A stretch of 64,000 bases of DNA from Cytophagales bacterium (GTDB lineage: Bacteria > Bacteroidota > Bacteroidia > Cytophagales > Spirosomataceae): assembly GCA_013298125.1 (NCBI GenBank), contig JAAFJP010000003.1, positions 182,504 to 246,503 on the forward strand. The letters run 5' to 3'. The position numbers and the translations under genes are program-made. The notes under the pieces are model-generated. The model did no database searches. It saw only the letters and a program-made list of their open reading frames with translations, and was not told where the DNA came from. Positions 8,528-18,804 of this stretch are shown one piece after another; within the stretch, counting starts at the first letter, position 1; each line of letters opens with the position of its first letter.

Positions 8528-10540
8528 TTAATTTTTAATAATCATTACCTCCACCCTACGGTTCATTCTACGTTTCTCTTCTGAGTTATTACTGGCAACG
8601 GGGCGAGTTGAGCCATATCCTTGTACTTGAACCCTTTTTATATTAACACCTTTTGAAGATAAATATTTTTGCACTTCTTGCACACGTTCCTTTGATAGTT
8701 TAAGGTTCTCGTTCCAATCTCCTTGATTGTCCGTATGTCCTTCTAACATAATTTCCATGGTGGGGTTTTCTTTCATGGCTTTTACGATTCTGTCTAACTC
8801 TGGATAAGAAGTGTCAATAATTACCGCTTTACTTTGTTCAAAAAACACACTATTCAATATCATTTTTTGACCCGCTTCGATTGGAAGAAGGTATATATTT
8901 CTTTTTACTTCTTTAAAATTTGTTTCTTTCGTAAAATCCAAAGGCTCAGAAACAGCCATGAAGCCCTTTTTTGTGGCAGTGATGCTGTAAGACTGTTTTG
9001 TGGGTAACATCATTTTATAGTCCCCTGTGAGTGGGTCATACATTACACAAACTGTATCTTTATTGGATAAATTTTGGACGTTAATATTGGCTGAAATGGG
9101 TTTATTGTCCACTTTGTTATAAACTCCACCCGTTACTTGTACAACTGCATCGGGTCTGATGGACTCAGGAACGACTAATTTGAAAATATCTTCCTCTCCT
9201 ATGGCATTTTCTTGGGATGCGAAATAAGCAAAATCTGTTAAGGCTGAAATCGAAAAATAGCCGTCCCACTCAGGCGTATTTATGATACTGCCTAAATTTT
9301 CGGGTTCAGACCAGTTTGTCCAAGTATCGTCTAACCTTCTACTCAGAAAAATATCATTGTTGCCGTAGCCACTTATTCCTTTTGTAGAGAAATATAGTGT
9401 TTTGCTATCACTGGCAATGAATGGCGTACTTTCTTCATCGGCAGAATTGATTTGTTTGCCCAAATCCTTGGGTTCTGACCATGTATTATCAGCTTGTAAA
9501 AACGAAACATACACATCTTTTCCTCCCTGAGTTTCAGCAAATTGCCCCGTCATTATCAACACCCTTCCATTGGCAGAAAAGCTGTATTCTGCATAGTCGG
9601 ACTTGTTTTTGAAATTTTTAATCACAAGAGCTTTTGGAAAACTCCAACCAGTGGGTGTTTTGGTGGACATCGAAACTCCCTTTGCCATTGAACCATCTTT
9701 TAAATAAACATTGTTCAATAGAATCGTTTTGCCGTCTGGCGAAATAGCACAAATGGCATTATGCTCAGTATTATTGATGGGTTCACCGACAGACTTTGCC
9801 AAACCCCATTTGCCATCTTTTTGTATTTCCGAAAACCAAACATCTTGATTCTTAGTCAGTCCCAGATTCTCGGGATGTTTCCAACGAGTATAATAGAGTG
9901 ATTTTCCGTCGGGGGAAATTACAGGAGCGATTTCACGATATGCTGAGTTGATATTAGTCCCTAAATTTTCCTTAACAATTTCAGTGGGGAGATTTTTAGC
10001 CAGATTGATGGTGGCTTTGATTGGTTTTTCAAATTGCGAAATCCCGATGGCATCAATTTGATTCCAGCCTTTGACTCTTGAAGTATTCAAGACAATTTTT
10101 ATTCCACGAACTTTAAAATTGGTCATTTTGGGCAATATCAAATTAAACATTTTGCCCACTTCCAAGGTAGGTGCATTTTTGTTTTGCCAAAGCGGTTTTA
10201 TATTATCAAATTCATCAAATGCCTCCACTTTGACAATACAGCCCTGTCCGAAGTTTTCGGCAATGGCTACTTGTCTGATGGTCATCAAAGTATCAAAACC
10301 AACTATCAAAAACTCTTCTTGGGTATTGTCTTGGGTTTGGGGTTGCCATGCACATACGCTTGTACCTATCTGAGGGAGCATATTGGGCTTACCTAATGCC
10401 TGAACTGCTCTGTTTTCTTTGGTAGTATTAGCATCGGAATATTCAGTAGAAAAAGCTATGACACGGCTTGCCCAAAAGGTTTTTTGAGCAAATGTTTGAA
10501 GGGAATTAAGGAATATAAAAATGATTAGGATGACTCTCAT
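8528..10540 (-). CDS. PD40 beta-propeller and OmpA-domain outer-membrane protein (copy 2)
   Basis: Paralogue of the downstream gene, with the same order: signal peptide, N-terminal beta region, PD40 repeats (ISPDGKSLYYTRW, ISPDGKTILLNN, IASDSKTLYFSTKG), regulatory-like beta domain and C-terminal OmpA domain (LEGHTDNQGD, NRRVEV). The longest frame begins at a TTG (10546); the ATG at 10540 (MRVILIIFIFL) is preferred and gives 670 residues. The two copies share the N-terminal block (AENFGQGCI, QALGKPN), so they arose by tandem duplication. Their spacing of about 40 bases suggests one transcript. Confidence 0.9.
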   Translation of the reverse strand: MRVILIIFIFLNSLQTFAQKTFWASRVIAFSTEYSDANTTKENRAVQALGKPNMLPQIGTSVCAWQPQTQDNTQEEFLIVGFDTLMTIRQVAIAENFGQGCIVKVEAFDEFDNIKPLWQNKNAPTLEVGKMFNLILPKMTNFKVRGIKIVLNTSRVKGWNQIDAIGISQFEKPIKATINLAKNLPTEIVKENLGTNINSAYREIAPVISPDGKSLYYTRWKHPENLGLTKNQDVWFSEIQKDGKWGLAKSVGEPINNTEHNAICAISPDGKTILLNNVYLKDGSMAKGVSMSTKTPTGWSFPKALVIKNFKNKSDYAEYSFSANGRVLIMTGQFAETQGGKDVYVSFLQADNTWSEPKDLGKQINSADEESTPFIASDSKTLYFSTKGISGYGNNDIFLSRRLDDTWTNWSEPENLGSIINTPEWDGYFSISALTDFAYFASQENAIGEEDIFKLVVPESIRPDAVVQVTGGVYNKVDNKPISANINVQNLSNKDTVCVMYDPLTGDYKMMLPTKQSYSITATKKGFMAVSEPLDFTKETNFKEVKRNIYLLPIEAGQKMILNSVFFEQSKAVIIDTSYPELDRIVKAMKENPTMEIMLEGHTDNQGDWNENLKLSKERVQEVQKYLSSKGVNIKRVQVQGYGSTRPVASNNSEEKRRMNRRVEVMIIKN

Positions 10541-10672
10541 GGACAATGTATAATTCAGAAATAATAAGTACTCAGTAAAATTAGTTGGCAGTTGGCAGTC
10601 AAAAACTTAAATATTTCATTTTGAGCACTTTATACTTTTAAATACTGCAAACTTTTTACTGCATACTACCTA

Positions 10673-11083
10673 CTAAAAAATAGATATTTCTTCATAAACC
10701 TTTACGGGTTCTTTTTCTTTTTTGATTCTTTCAAAAGTTACTTTTCTTGCTTTTTGTTCAAGTTTAAGCCCTTTTTGTACTTGAAGATTATGTTCAAAAA
10801 ATTCAATAGCTCTGTGAACTTTATTTTTATTGATGGTCAAAAAATAAGGACGACGACCATTTTTTTGTACTAAACGAGCATCTAATTTATAAATTGTACC
10901 TTCTGGAAAATCAGAGATTATTTTTAAAGGGCAACCCACCTTCAAATCACAAGGAATTCGCTGTCCGTCAATCGTCTTTAATCTGGGGCGATTGCGTCTT
11001 GTATCAAAATATACGGAGGCATAAATGTCCAAGAAGACCTTTTTTTCTAACTCGGGCATTTCAGAAATTAGTGAAAGTTGCAT
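10673..11083 (-). CDS. Small basic protein, unknown function
   Basis: A 136-residue protein with no signal peptide or membrane segment and many Lys/Arg residues. The middle reads like a small beta-rich domain (LKVGCPLKIISDFPEGTIYKLDARLVQ). The C-terminal third is helical and charged (LEQKARKVTFERIKKEKEP). I do not recognise a family. The ATG at 11083 starts a frame with ordinary codon use, and no larger frame competes on either strand, so it is probably a real gene. It lies alone between the OmpA pair and a palindromic repeat at 11192-11294. Confidence 0.65.
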   Translation of the reverse strand: MQLSLISEMPELEKKVFLDIYASVYFDTRRNRPRLKTIDGQRIPCDLKVGCPLKIISDFPEGTIYKLDARLVQKNGRRPYFLTINKNKVHRAIEFFEHNLQVQKGLKLEQKARKVTFERIKKEKEPVKVYEEISIF

Positions 11084-11191
11084 GAAAGAGACAATTGAAT
11101 TGTTAGGATATGTTAAAATTAAGGAGAAAATACTTAGCTGTCAAGTGATTTGGTATGAATCAACAAAAGCGTGACGGATAATTTATACTTT

Positions 11192-11294
11192 GTTACACTT
11201 ACCTCACCCCAGCCCGTCTCCCATTGAGAGGGGAGTTTTACTTTATCGAATGCTCCCCTCTCAACGGGAGAGGGGCTGGGGTGAGGTAAGTAAC
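11192..11294. repeat. Palindromic intergenic element, arms about 37 bp
   Basis: Two near-perfect inverted arms (about 11198-11235 and 11252-11290) carry CTTACCTCACCCCAGCCC and its complement around a short AT-rich loop. The G+C is far above the flanks. It lies between the stop of the YyaL-like gene and the start of the 136-residue gene. It has the form of dispersed REP-like or MITE-like palindromes in Bacteroidota and could also stop transcription, though no clear T-tract follows on the minus strand. Confidence 0.75.
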
Positions 11295-11307
11295 TAAATT
11301 AAATGTA

Positions 11308-13290
11308 TTAGACTCTTGCCTGAAAAACCTGTTCAAAAGCCTCCTCAACTGAATCAACGGGCAACTGACACATTTTATCATAACATACATAAATACTCGT
11401 TTTACCCAAGGCAACTTCTCTATTTTCTAATAACGGTAATTGACTTTTCTGAGCTGTTCCTGTCAAGATTTTATTAGGGTAGAATTGAGCATCTATTTGT
11501 TTTCTAAAATCCAAAAACTTTTCGCCAACAACAGCAATTTCAACAGTTGGAGATTCCATTTGCGTAGCTAAACACGCCCAATTGGTTAAATAATCAACAT
11601 TTTTAGTTAAAAGCTCTTTCATTTTGCCCAGCATCAATTTCGACAAATCTTTAAAATCTTCACGATCTAAAATCAACCCCAAAACATAAAGATTTCTTGC
11701 CATCATCGAATTAGAACTTGGAATAACATTATCAAAAATTTCTTTTTTACGAACAATTAATTCTTCTGCATTGCTATCTGTAAAGAAAAATAATTGGTCG
11801 TCTTCGTCCCAAAAATTTTGATAAACGTAAACGGTTAATTTCTCAGCTAAGTGCAACCAATTTTCATCAAAGGTTGCTTGATACAAATTGGTATATGCTT
11901 GAATCACAGCGGCATAGTCTTCCAAAAAGCCTTGAATCTTTGTTTCTCCATTTTTGTAACTATGCTGTAATCTGTTTTCTTCCAAAAATTTATTTTTGAT
12001 AAAATGTGCATTTTTCAAGGCTAATTCTAAGAACATAGGTTCATCAAAAATTCTGTAAGCATCCACTAAACCATTGAGCATCAGACCGTTCCAAGAACAA
12101 AGTGTTTTATCATCTAACCCTGGACGAATTCTTTTTGAACGATATTCCAATAATTTTTGAATATTTTTAGATTGACTCGAATTGAGAATATCGTCTTTTT
12201 TCCATAAAATATTTACGCCATGCTCCCAATTACCATGATTTGTAACTTGATAAATTTCACAAAATTGTTCTGATTCATCACCTAAAATTTCATCAATTTC
12301 TTTCTTAGTCCAAACATAAAACTTACCTTCAACGCCCTCAGAATCAGCATCTAAGGCAGAATAAAATCCACCCTCTGGACTTAGCATTTCACGATTTAGC
12401 CAATCAATTGTTTCATAAACCGTTTCTTTATAAAGTTCGTCTTTTGTGTAAGAATAGGCTTCCGAATATAGACTTACCATTTGCCCATTGTCATAAAGCA
12501 TTTTCTCAAAATGCGGACAGAACCATTCTCCATCTACTGAATAACGAGCAAAACCTCCACCCAATTGGTCATAAATACCTCCAATAGCCATTTTACTCAG
12601 GGTAAATTTCAGATGTTCGAGGGCTTTTTTATCATTACTTTGAAAAGCATATTTCATCAAAAACTGCCAAACAGAAGGCATCGGAAATTTTGGACTTCTT
12701 TCAAAACCTCCCCAATCATAATCAAATGTTTGGGATAGTTTTTTGTACATTTTATCTAAATCTTCTTTTGTAAAATCTTGATTATCAAAAACTAACCCAT
12801 ATTTTTCAGAATCTTTAAAAAGCATATTTTCAGTAAATCCTTCGGCTGACTTTTGGAGTTCTTCACGATGATTCACAAAACCATTATTAATGGCTGATAA
12901 TAATTGTAACCAGTTTTGTTTCGGAAAATATGTACCGCCATAAAACGGTTTACCATCAGGCATCAAAAAAACATTCAGGGGCCAGCCCCCGTGTACGCCC
13001 ATCGCCTGTACGGCATCCATGTATATCGCATCAATGTCAGGGCGTTCTTCTCTGTCAATCTTAATGTTTACAAAATGTTGATTCATTAACTCAGCCACTT
13101 CATCTTTTTCAAAAGATTCATGCTCCATTACGTGACACCAATGGCAAGCCGAGTAGCCAATACTTACTAAAATTGGTTTGTTTTCAGTAGTAGCTTTTAA
13201 TAAAGCCTCTTCGCCCCATGGAAACCAATCGACAGGATTATTAGCGTGTTGCAAAAGGTAAGGAGATGTCTCTTTCTGTAAACGATTCAT
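11308..13290 (-). CDS. YyaL/DUF255 thioredoxin-fold protein (SSP411/spermatogenesis-associated 20 family)
   Basis: Soluble protein of 660 residues. The N-terminal 170 or so form a thioredoxin-like DUF255 domain with [15 protein letters not shown], including a CHWC redox motif at about residues 49-52. The rest resembles an alpha/alpha barrel of the six-hairpin glycosidase or N-acylglucosamine epimerase type ([36 protein letters not shown]). The family is conserved from bacteria to man, but its reaction is not established. The ATG at 13290 ([16 protein letters not shown]) matches the usual N-terminus; the nine codons upstream are not needed. Confidence 0.92.
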   Translation of the reverse strand: MNRLQKETSPYLLQHANNPVDWFPWGEEALLKATTENKPILVSIGYSACHWCHVMEHESFEKDEVAELMNQHFVNIKIDREERPDIDAIYMDAVQAMGVHGGWPLNVFLMPDGKPFYGGTYFPKQNWLQLLSAINNGFVNHREELQKSAEGFTENMLFKDSEKYGLVFDNQDFTKEDLDKMYKKLSQTFDYDWGGFERSPKFPMPSVWQFLMKYAFQSNDKKALEHLKFTLSKMAIGGIYDQLGGGFARYSVDGEWFCPHFEKMLYDNGQMVSLYSEAYSYTKDELYKETVYETIDWLNREMLSPEGGFYSALDADSEGVEGKFYVWTKKEIDEILGDESEQFCEIYQVTNHGNWEHGVNILWKKDDILNSSQSKNIQKLLEYRSKRIRPGLDDKTLCSWNGLMLNGLVDAYRIFDEPMFLELALKNAHFIKNKFLEENRLQHSYKNGETKIQGFLEDYAAVIQAYTNLYQATFDENWLHLAEKLTVYVYQNFWDEDDQLFFFTDSNAEELIVRKKEIFDNVIPSSNSMMARNLYVLGLILDREDFKDLSKLMLGKMKELLTKNVDYLTNWACLATQMESPTVEIAVVGEKFLDFRKQIDAQFYPNKILTGTAQKSQLPLLENREVALGKTSIYVCYDKMCQLPVDSVEEAFEQVFQARV

Positions 13291-13417
13291 GTTGATTTGT
13301 TTTGAATATTGATGCAATTTAGCCTCTGGAAAGAAATTACTCGAACAAAAAAATAAATACTTTTCGTGCTTTCCAAAGATTCCTTTCCAGAAAATACCAG
13401 AAATTTTGTAATTTTAC

Positions 13418-14749
13418 ATGATGAATACTAAATTCAACTTAAAGTACATACGGCAAATATTAGGCATTTTCATACTCTTTATGGGAAGCCCTTTAATATT
13501 CTTTTTTAAGGAAACACTTGGGTTTGGAGGAAGTTCGACTTTTACTGTAATCAGTTTTTTTGTTGGTTTTGCTTTAATGATTTCTCCAGGCGAACTATTC
13601 AGAAAATTCTATAAACCTAATTTCCCTCTTTTTCGTCTTGCATTAATCTATCTAACCATCGCTTTAATAAATTTCTTTTTTGTCAATCCTGATTATAATT
13701 TTAGCTCAAATAGAAACGGTTTTATTAGAGATTTGGCAGGATTTATATTTACGGGCACTTTTTTCTTTTTACTATTGGGAGTTTCCAATAACATCAAGGA
13801 ATATTTTATACCAATCATTGTAGCACTTACTTTTTTGGGAAGTGTGTGTTTGATTTACTCAATGATTTCAAATCCGTTATTTATTATTGGGCAGCGTGCA
13901 ACGGTAGTCTTTGGAGATGGTACAACCGAGGACAGCGGAAACCCACACGTGTACGCTCGAAATGCCTTCGGAGGGATTATATCATCATTTTTATTACTAA
14001 AAAACAAACATTTATTTTGGAAATTTTTATCAATTGCCAATTTAATACTTTCATCAATTGTTTTAGTTTTTTCTCAGGTACGTTCAATATTACTTGCCCT
14101 CGCCATTATAATAATGATTTTTACTTATTACAATTTTTCATTGGGAGGAGTTTTCAAAAGTATTAAGCGTTTTTTCACACCCAAAACCATCTTAATTTCT
14201 TTGGTTGTTCTGATTGCTTTTATTTATTTTATTAGTACCCAAGGTTTTGTGGTAAATACAATAAATATGTACTACGATGCCTCAGTTTCATCATTTATGA
14301 GAGCCATTACAACGGTTTTAGGTAAAAATGATGCAGAAAATATTGATTATTCTGCCGTCGGTAGAATAAATAACTTTGCCAAATTCACTAATACACTCTC
14401 CGAACATCCATGGAGTATTTTTTTAGGAAATGGATATAAGTTTAATTATTTAGACATTCCCCTTTTAGAAACGCTAATTGATTGTGGTATTCTTGCCTTT
14501 ATCTGTTATGGATTAATGAATTTTTATATGTTTATGGAATCACTAAGAGCTATAAAACAAAATAACAATCCGTTTGCCATTTTTTTGGGCTACTTTTTCA
14601 TAACTTACTTAGTTGGATTATTCACTGGTGGAGAACCTTACGGAACTCAGTATTGGTTTATTTACTGCGTAATGATTCGTTTCTTGGGGATTAAATACCT
14701 CAATACAACTCAAAAAATTAACATAAATTCCCCTGAACTTATTGCATAA
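13418..14749 (+). CDS. O-antigen ligase/polymerase-like membrane protein
   Basis: A 443-residue protein with about eleven transmembrane segments and one larger outer loop (about 270-340) before the last segments, the layout of Wzy polymerases and WaaL ligases. It would polymerise or ligate undecaprenyl-linked oligosaccharides in the outer leaflet of the inner membrane. These families are called by topology rather than motif, so the exact role is open. The first gene of a plus-strand polysaccharide block, its stop is followed at once by the ATG of the next gene, so the two are co-translated. Confidence 0.8.
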   Translation: MMNTKFNLKYIRQILGIFILFMGSPLIFFFKETLGFGGSSTFTVISFFVGFALMISPGELFRKFYKPNFPLFRLALIYLTIALINFFFVNPDYNFSSNRNGFIRDLAGFIFTGTFFFLLLGVSNNIKEYFIPIIVALTFLGSVCLIYSMISNPLFIIGQRATVVFGDGTTEDSGNPHVYARNAFGGIISSFLLLKNKHLFWKFLSIANLILSSIVLVFSQVRSILLALAIIIMIFTYYNFSLGGVFKSIKRFFTPKTILISLVVLIAFIYFISTQGFVVNTINMYYDASVSSFMRAITTVLGKNDAENIDYSAVGRINNFAKFTNTLSEHPWSIFLGNGYKFNYLDIPLLETLIDCGILAFICYGLMNFYMFMESLRAIKQNNNPFAIFLGYFFITYLVGLFTGGEPYGTQYWFIYCVMIRFLGIKYLNTTQKININSPELIA

Positions 14750-15904
14750 ATGAAAGTACTAATTGTTCATAATATTCTTTGGACTCATTATAAAGCACTC
14801 ATATTCAATCAATTACAATTAATTGCTAATACCCAAAAGGACGATTCTCTGTTGGTTGTCCAGATAGCTTCTGTCGAACGAAGCAGAAAAAGTTTAGGTA
14901 AAATAGACCTCTCTCAACATCAATACAATTACACGCTTTTACATGATGGATTAATTGAAGATATTGGTTTTGTGAGTCGTGCCAAAGGATTGCTCCGAGA
15001 AGTGATAAAGTTTAAACCAAATGTGGTAAATCTAACGGGTTACTATGATCCTGCTACTTGGCTGGTACTGATTTATTGTAAAATTAAAGGAATAAAAACG
15101 ATACTTTCTAACGAATCAACCTCGGGTGACCACAAACGTAATAAAATTTTAGAATCAATAAAAAGTTTTATCATCACAAAGTATGATGGTTACTTTAACT
15201 TTGGGACTCGTTCAAAAAATTATCTGATAGGTTTAGGAGGAGACCCTAAAAAAATGCTTGTAAATCGTAATTGTGTTGATAATTTCAATATTAATAGAAT
15301 TTATGAACTTACAATCCCACTGAAACACTCCATCAAGAAGTCACTAAAACTACCTGAAAAAAATTTCATCTTTGTTGGTCGGTTAATTGACGACAAAAAT
15401 CTTTTACGAATGCTTGAAGCATTTATGATTGCTCAGAGAAAAATAAACAGCGATTGGGGAATTATAATACTTGGTGATGGTGAACAAAAAGAGGAATTAA
15501 CAGACTATATTTCAAATCACAAGATTTCAAATATCAGTTTTCACGAAGGGGTTGCATGGGATAAAGTTCCCTATTATTTAGCCTTGGGCGAAGTTTTAGT
15601 TCTACCAAGTTACTCAGAAACATGGGGCTTAGTCGTAAATGAAGCAATGGCTTGTGGATTGCCTGTAATGGTTTCTGAGAACTGTGGATGTGCAGAAGAT
15701 TTAGTTCAAGATGGTAAAAATGGTTTTACATTTTCCCCTTATGATGTTGAAAAAATGACCGAAATATTCTTAAAATTCATGTCAAATGAGGTAGATTTAG
15801 CCAAAATGGGAGGTATTTCTAAGGAAATTATCAAAAATTATTCCTTGGAAAATGTTGCCGAAGAAATGTATGATAGCTTCCTTAAAATAACAAATTGTAA
15901 GTAA
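14750..15904 (+). CDS. GT4 family glycosyltransferase
   Basis: GT-B fold glycosyltransferase of 384 residues. The C-terminal nucleotide-sugar domain shows FVGRLIDDKNLLRMLEA (about 204-220), GDGEQKEEL, and the donor-binding stretch LPSYSETWGLVVNEAMACGLPVMVS (about 285-310) with its E-x7-E spacing. The N-terminal acceptor domain (LIVHNILWTHYKALIF) is less typical. It begins directly after the polymerase stop codon. The linkage formed cannot be read from sequence. Confidence 0.92.
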   Translation: MKVLIVHNILWTHYKALIFNQLQLIANTQKDDSLLVVQIASVERSRKSLGKIDLSQHQYNYTLLHDGLIEDIGFVSRAKGLLREVIKFKPNVVNLTGYYDPATWLVLIYCKIKGIKTILSNESTSGDHKRNKILESIKSFIITKYDGYFNFGTRSKNYLIGLGGDPKKMLVNRNCVDNFNINRIYELTIPLKHSIKKSLKLPEKNFIFVGRLIDDKNLLRMLEAFMIAQRKINSDWGIIILGDGEQKEELTDYISNHKISNISFHEGVAWDKVPYYLALGEVLVLPSYSETWGLVVNEAMACGLPVMVSENCGCAEDLVQDGKNGFTFSPYDVEKMTEIFLKFMSNEVDLAKMGGISKEIIKNYSLENVAEEMYDSFLKITNCK

Positions 15905-15908
15905 AAGT

Positions 15909-16979
15909 GTGAATATAAAAAACCAAATGCTCAACCCACAAAAGATAAATTCAATTCAATTTTTAAGAGGACTCGCTGCACTTATTGTTGTTATTTATCA
16001 CACATCTGATTACATTAAGATAAATTACACTCAACAGGTATTCTTGGGAGATTTCTTTAGTTTTGGTTTTGCAGGGGTAGATTTATTTTTTGTTATAAGT
16101 GGTTTTATCATACTTTTTACAAGCAAGAAATACATCAATAATCCCACATCAATTGGAGAGTATCTAAAAAAACGCTTTGTTAGGATATACCCCATTTATT
16201 GGATTGTTTTAATTACTTTACTTGCCTCAACAAATATTATTACGTTTTTATTGGATAAAAATATCTTCAAAACCGAACTACCTACTAAGCTATCTACCTA
16301 CCTAAATACGTTTTTTTTACTCCCAAATCATTTGGCCATCAATGCCGCAAGCTGGACGCTCAGTTTTGAATTGTATTTTTATCTAATCTTTGGACTTATT
16401 ATACTCTCGAAAAATCTGAAATTTATTCCAATAATTATTTTATTAATTTCTCTTTATAATTCAGTGATTCTTATTCCAAATGATGGATTCATTAAAATAA
16501 ATTATTTTTTCTTTTTCTTTAGTGGTTATAATTTTGAATTTATGTTTGGAGTACTTATTTGTTATCATTACGAACAAATTAAATTTTCCAAAATTATTTC
16601 TGGAATACTTATCTTGGTTTCAGTTATAATAATTTCACAATTAGGTCATCAAGTAGGAATTTTTGACATCAATAAAAGAGTATTAATCTTTGGACTTCCC
16701 TCCGCTGTAATTTTGATTTCGATATTGAATTTAGAGAAAAATCACAGAATGACTTTTTTGAATTTTTTTGTTTTATTGGGAGACTCTTCTTATGTCTTGT
16801 ATCTAATACATTTCCCAGCCATGCTATTACTTAACAAAATACCTTCATTATTGGGAAATTCTCTCAGTTTTGTCAATGAAACATTTTATAGTTTCTTTAT
16901 CATATTCTTAATAGTTTTGACCAGCATTTACCTTCATAAATGGATTGAAAAACCACTCAACAACTATATTTTAAAATGA
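15909..16979 (+). CDS. Acyltransferase 3 family membrane protein
   Basis: Integral membrane O-acyltransferase of about 356 residues, likely acetylating the polysaccharide made by the surrounding enzymes. It has IQFLRGLAALIVVIYHTSDYI at the N-terminus, GVDLFFVISGFIILF in the second segment, RIYPIYWI, and a final WIEKPLNNYI, the standard signature. The frame opens with GTG at 15909; an ATG at 15927 is an alternative start, and both precede the first conserved helix. Its stop overlaps the next start by four bases (16976-16979). Confidence 0.9.
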   Translation: MNIKNQMLNPQKINSIQFLRGLAALIVVIYHTSDYIKINYTQQVFLGDFFSFGFAGVDLFFVISGFIILFTSKKYINNPTSIGEYLKKRFVRIYPIYWIVLITLLASTNIITFLLDKNIFKTELPTKLSTYLNTFFLLPNHLAINAASWTLSFELYFYLIFGLIILSKNLKFIPIIILLISLYNSVILIPNDGFIKINYFFFFFSGYNFEFMFGVLICYHYEQIKFSKIISGILILVSVIIISQLGHQVGIFDINKRVLIFGLPSAVILISILNLEKNHRMTFLNFFVLLGDSSYVLYLIHFPAMLLLNKIPSLLGNSLSFVNETFYSFFIIFLIVLTSIYLHKWIEKPLNNYILK

Positions 16980-18136
16980 AGATATTAAACATTAGTGGAT
17001 ATACTTGGGATTTTGGTGGTCCACCAAAAATTATTTACGACCATGCCGAAGTTCAAATAAAATTAGGTGCTGAAGTAACAATCCTCACAGCTATCTCAAA
17101 AGGACAAACATTGTACTCCATTCCAGAAGGAGCAAAAGTGATTACATTTAAACGACACTGGTTTGCCAAGTTTTGGGCTGAGTTTTCACCTGAAATATAT
17201 CACTGGATGAAAGAAAATGGAAATAATTATGACATAATTCACATACATGGGCTTTGGAACTTTGCGAGTATTACACCTTATTTAACAGGAGTAAAAAGTG
17301 CAAAGTGCATTACAATTCATGGAATGTTAGATAAATGGTCCATTAAACACGGCTATTTAAAGAAAAAAATATTTAGCCTATTTTTTCAAAAAAGTATTTT
17401 AAAAAATACCGACTTAATTCAAGTAAATAATACCGACGAAGAGGAAGATGTTTTTAAATTTCTTGGTTTTAAACACCCAAATCTAAAAATTATTCCAAAT
17501 GGAATGAACATAAATAATTTTTCCAAAATACCAGAAAAAGGGAATTTTAGGAAAAAGTTTTTAATACCTGACAAGACAAAAATTATACTATTCCTAAGTA
17601 GAATTAATATAAAAAAAGGGTTAGACTTACTGCTACCAGCTTTTAAGGATATTATCAAACAACATCCTGATTGTCAGTTAGTTATTGCAGGTTCAGATGA
17701 TGGATATTTGGAAGAAACAAAAGAATTTATCTCAAAAAACCAATTAAAAAGTTATATCAAAATAGTCGGAATGCTCACGGGTGAAGATAAAATGTCAGCC
17801 TTTGCAGATGCTGATATTTTTGTTTTGCCCTCATATTCGGAAGGGTTTTCAATAGCAACATTAGAAGCACTCATTATGGGTGTACCTTCATTGTTGTCTG
17901 ACAGAGTAGGATTTGGGGAATCTATCAAAACGCATAATGCTGCTCATATCGTAGAATTGTCGGTTGATAGCATCAAAAAAGGATTAGAAAAAATGCTTAC
18001 CGATGAGGAGTATTGCACAACGATTGCAAAAAATGGGGTCGCTTTGGTCAAAAATAAATATGATATTGAATTAGTTGGTAAACAATTATTTACAGAATTT
18101 GAAAAAGTAAAAAATGAAAGTAGCTATCAAAAATAG
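16976..18136 (+). CDS. GT4 family glycosyltransferase
   Basis: GT-B glycosyltransferase of 386 residues. N-terminal motif: GGPPKIIYDHAEVQIKLG, usual in Bacteroidota capsule enzymes that begin with a glycine-rich loop. Then IIHIHGLWNF, FLSRINIKKGLDLLLPAF and the donor site LPSYSEGFSIATLEALIMGVPSLLS with the two conserved glutamates. It starts with an ATGA overlap onto the acyltransferase and is followed by a WcaF-like acetyltransferase. That pairing is common in colanic-acid-like and other exopolysaccharide clusters. Confidence 0.92.
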   Translation: MKILNISGYTWDFGGPPKIIYDHAEVQIKLGAEVTILTAISKGQTLYSIPEGAKVITFKRHWFAKFWAEFSPEIYHWMKENGNNYDIIHIHGLWNFASITPYLTGVKSAKCITIHGMLDKWSIKHGYLKKKIFSLFFQKSILKNTDLIQVNNTDEEEDVFKFLGFKHPNLKIIPNGMNINNFSKIPEKGNFRKKFLIPDKTKIILFLSRINIKKGLDLLLPAFKDIIKQHPDCQLVIAGSDDGYLEETKEFISKNQLKSYIKIVGMLTGEDKMSAFADADIFVLPSYSEGFSIATLEALIMGVPSLLSDRVGFGESIKTHNAAHIVELSVDSIKKGLEKMLTDEEYCTTIAKNGVALVKNKYDIELVGKQLFTEFEKVKNESSYQK

Positions 18137-18168
18137 CTTTAAAACAAACTTGGTAAAGATTAAGAAAA

Positions 18169-18720
18169 ATGAAAGTAGAAACCGATTTATCAAAATTTAA
18201 TAATGATTGGTATAATCCAGGCAGTCGAACAAAAATCATTACTTGGTTTTTATGCAATTCTATTTTTATTAATAACTACTTACCAATTCCTGTAAGCCTA
18301 AAAGTGATTGTTTTGAGAGCTTTTGGAGCTAAAATTGGTCAAAATGTAATGATAAAACCAAAAGTAAACATTAAATATCCCTGGTTTTTGGAAATTGGTA
18401 ATAATGTATGGATAGGAGAATTAGTGTGGATTGATAATTTCGTAAAAGTAGTAGTTGAAGATAATGCCTGTATTTCGCAGGGGGCAATGTTGTTGACAGG
18501 AAACCACGACTACAAAAAACATACTTTTGATTTAATTCCCAAAGAAATCCATTTAGAAAAAGGCGTTTGGATTGGTGCAAAATCCATTGTTTGTGGGGGA
18601 GTGAAGTGTATGAGTCACGCTGTTTTGAGTGTTAATTCTGTTGCTACCAAAAATCTTGAACCCTATAAAATTTATCAGGGAAATCCCGCTTGCTCAATTA
18701 GAGACCGAATTATCGAATAA
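18169..18720 (+). CDS. WcaF-like hexapeptide-repeat acetyltransferase
   Basis: Cytoplasmic left-handed beta-helix acetyltransferase of 183 residues that would use acetyl-CoA to acetylate a sugar residue of the repeat unit. Hexapeptide turns are clear (IGQNVMIKPKVNIKYP, IGNNVWIGE, LEKGVWIGAKSIVCGG). The catalytic-histidine region is LTGNHDYKKHTFDLI, and the C-terminus IYQGNPA is typical of WcaF/NodL relatives. It lies 32 bases after a GT4 gene on the same strand. The acceptor is not known. Confidence 0.88.
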   Translation: MKVETDLSKFNNDWYNPGSRTKIITWFLCNSIFINNYLPIPVSLKVIVLRAFGAKIGQNVMIKPKVNIKYPWFLEIGNNVWIGELVWIDNFVKVVVEDNACISQGAMLLTGNHDYKKHTFDLIPKEIHLEKGVWIGAKSIVCGGVKCMSHAVLSVNSVATKNLEPYKIYQGNPACSIRDRIIE

Positions 18721-18804
18721 AAATTTGATTATTGTGATTTATTTGTGAAATTTAAACAATGAACGGGTTTTTATCTGCAATAATATACCATAAAATATTA
18801 ATCA

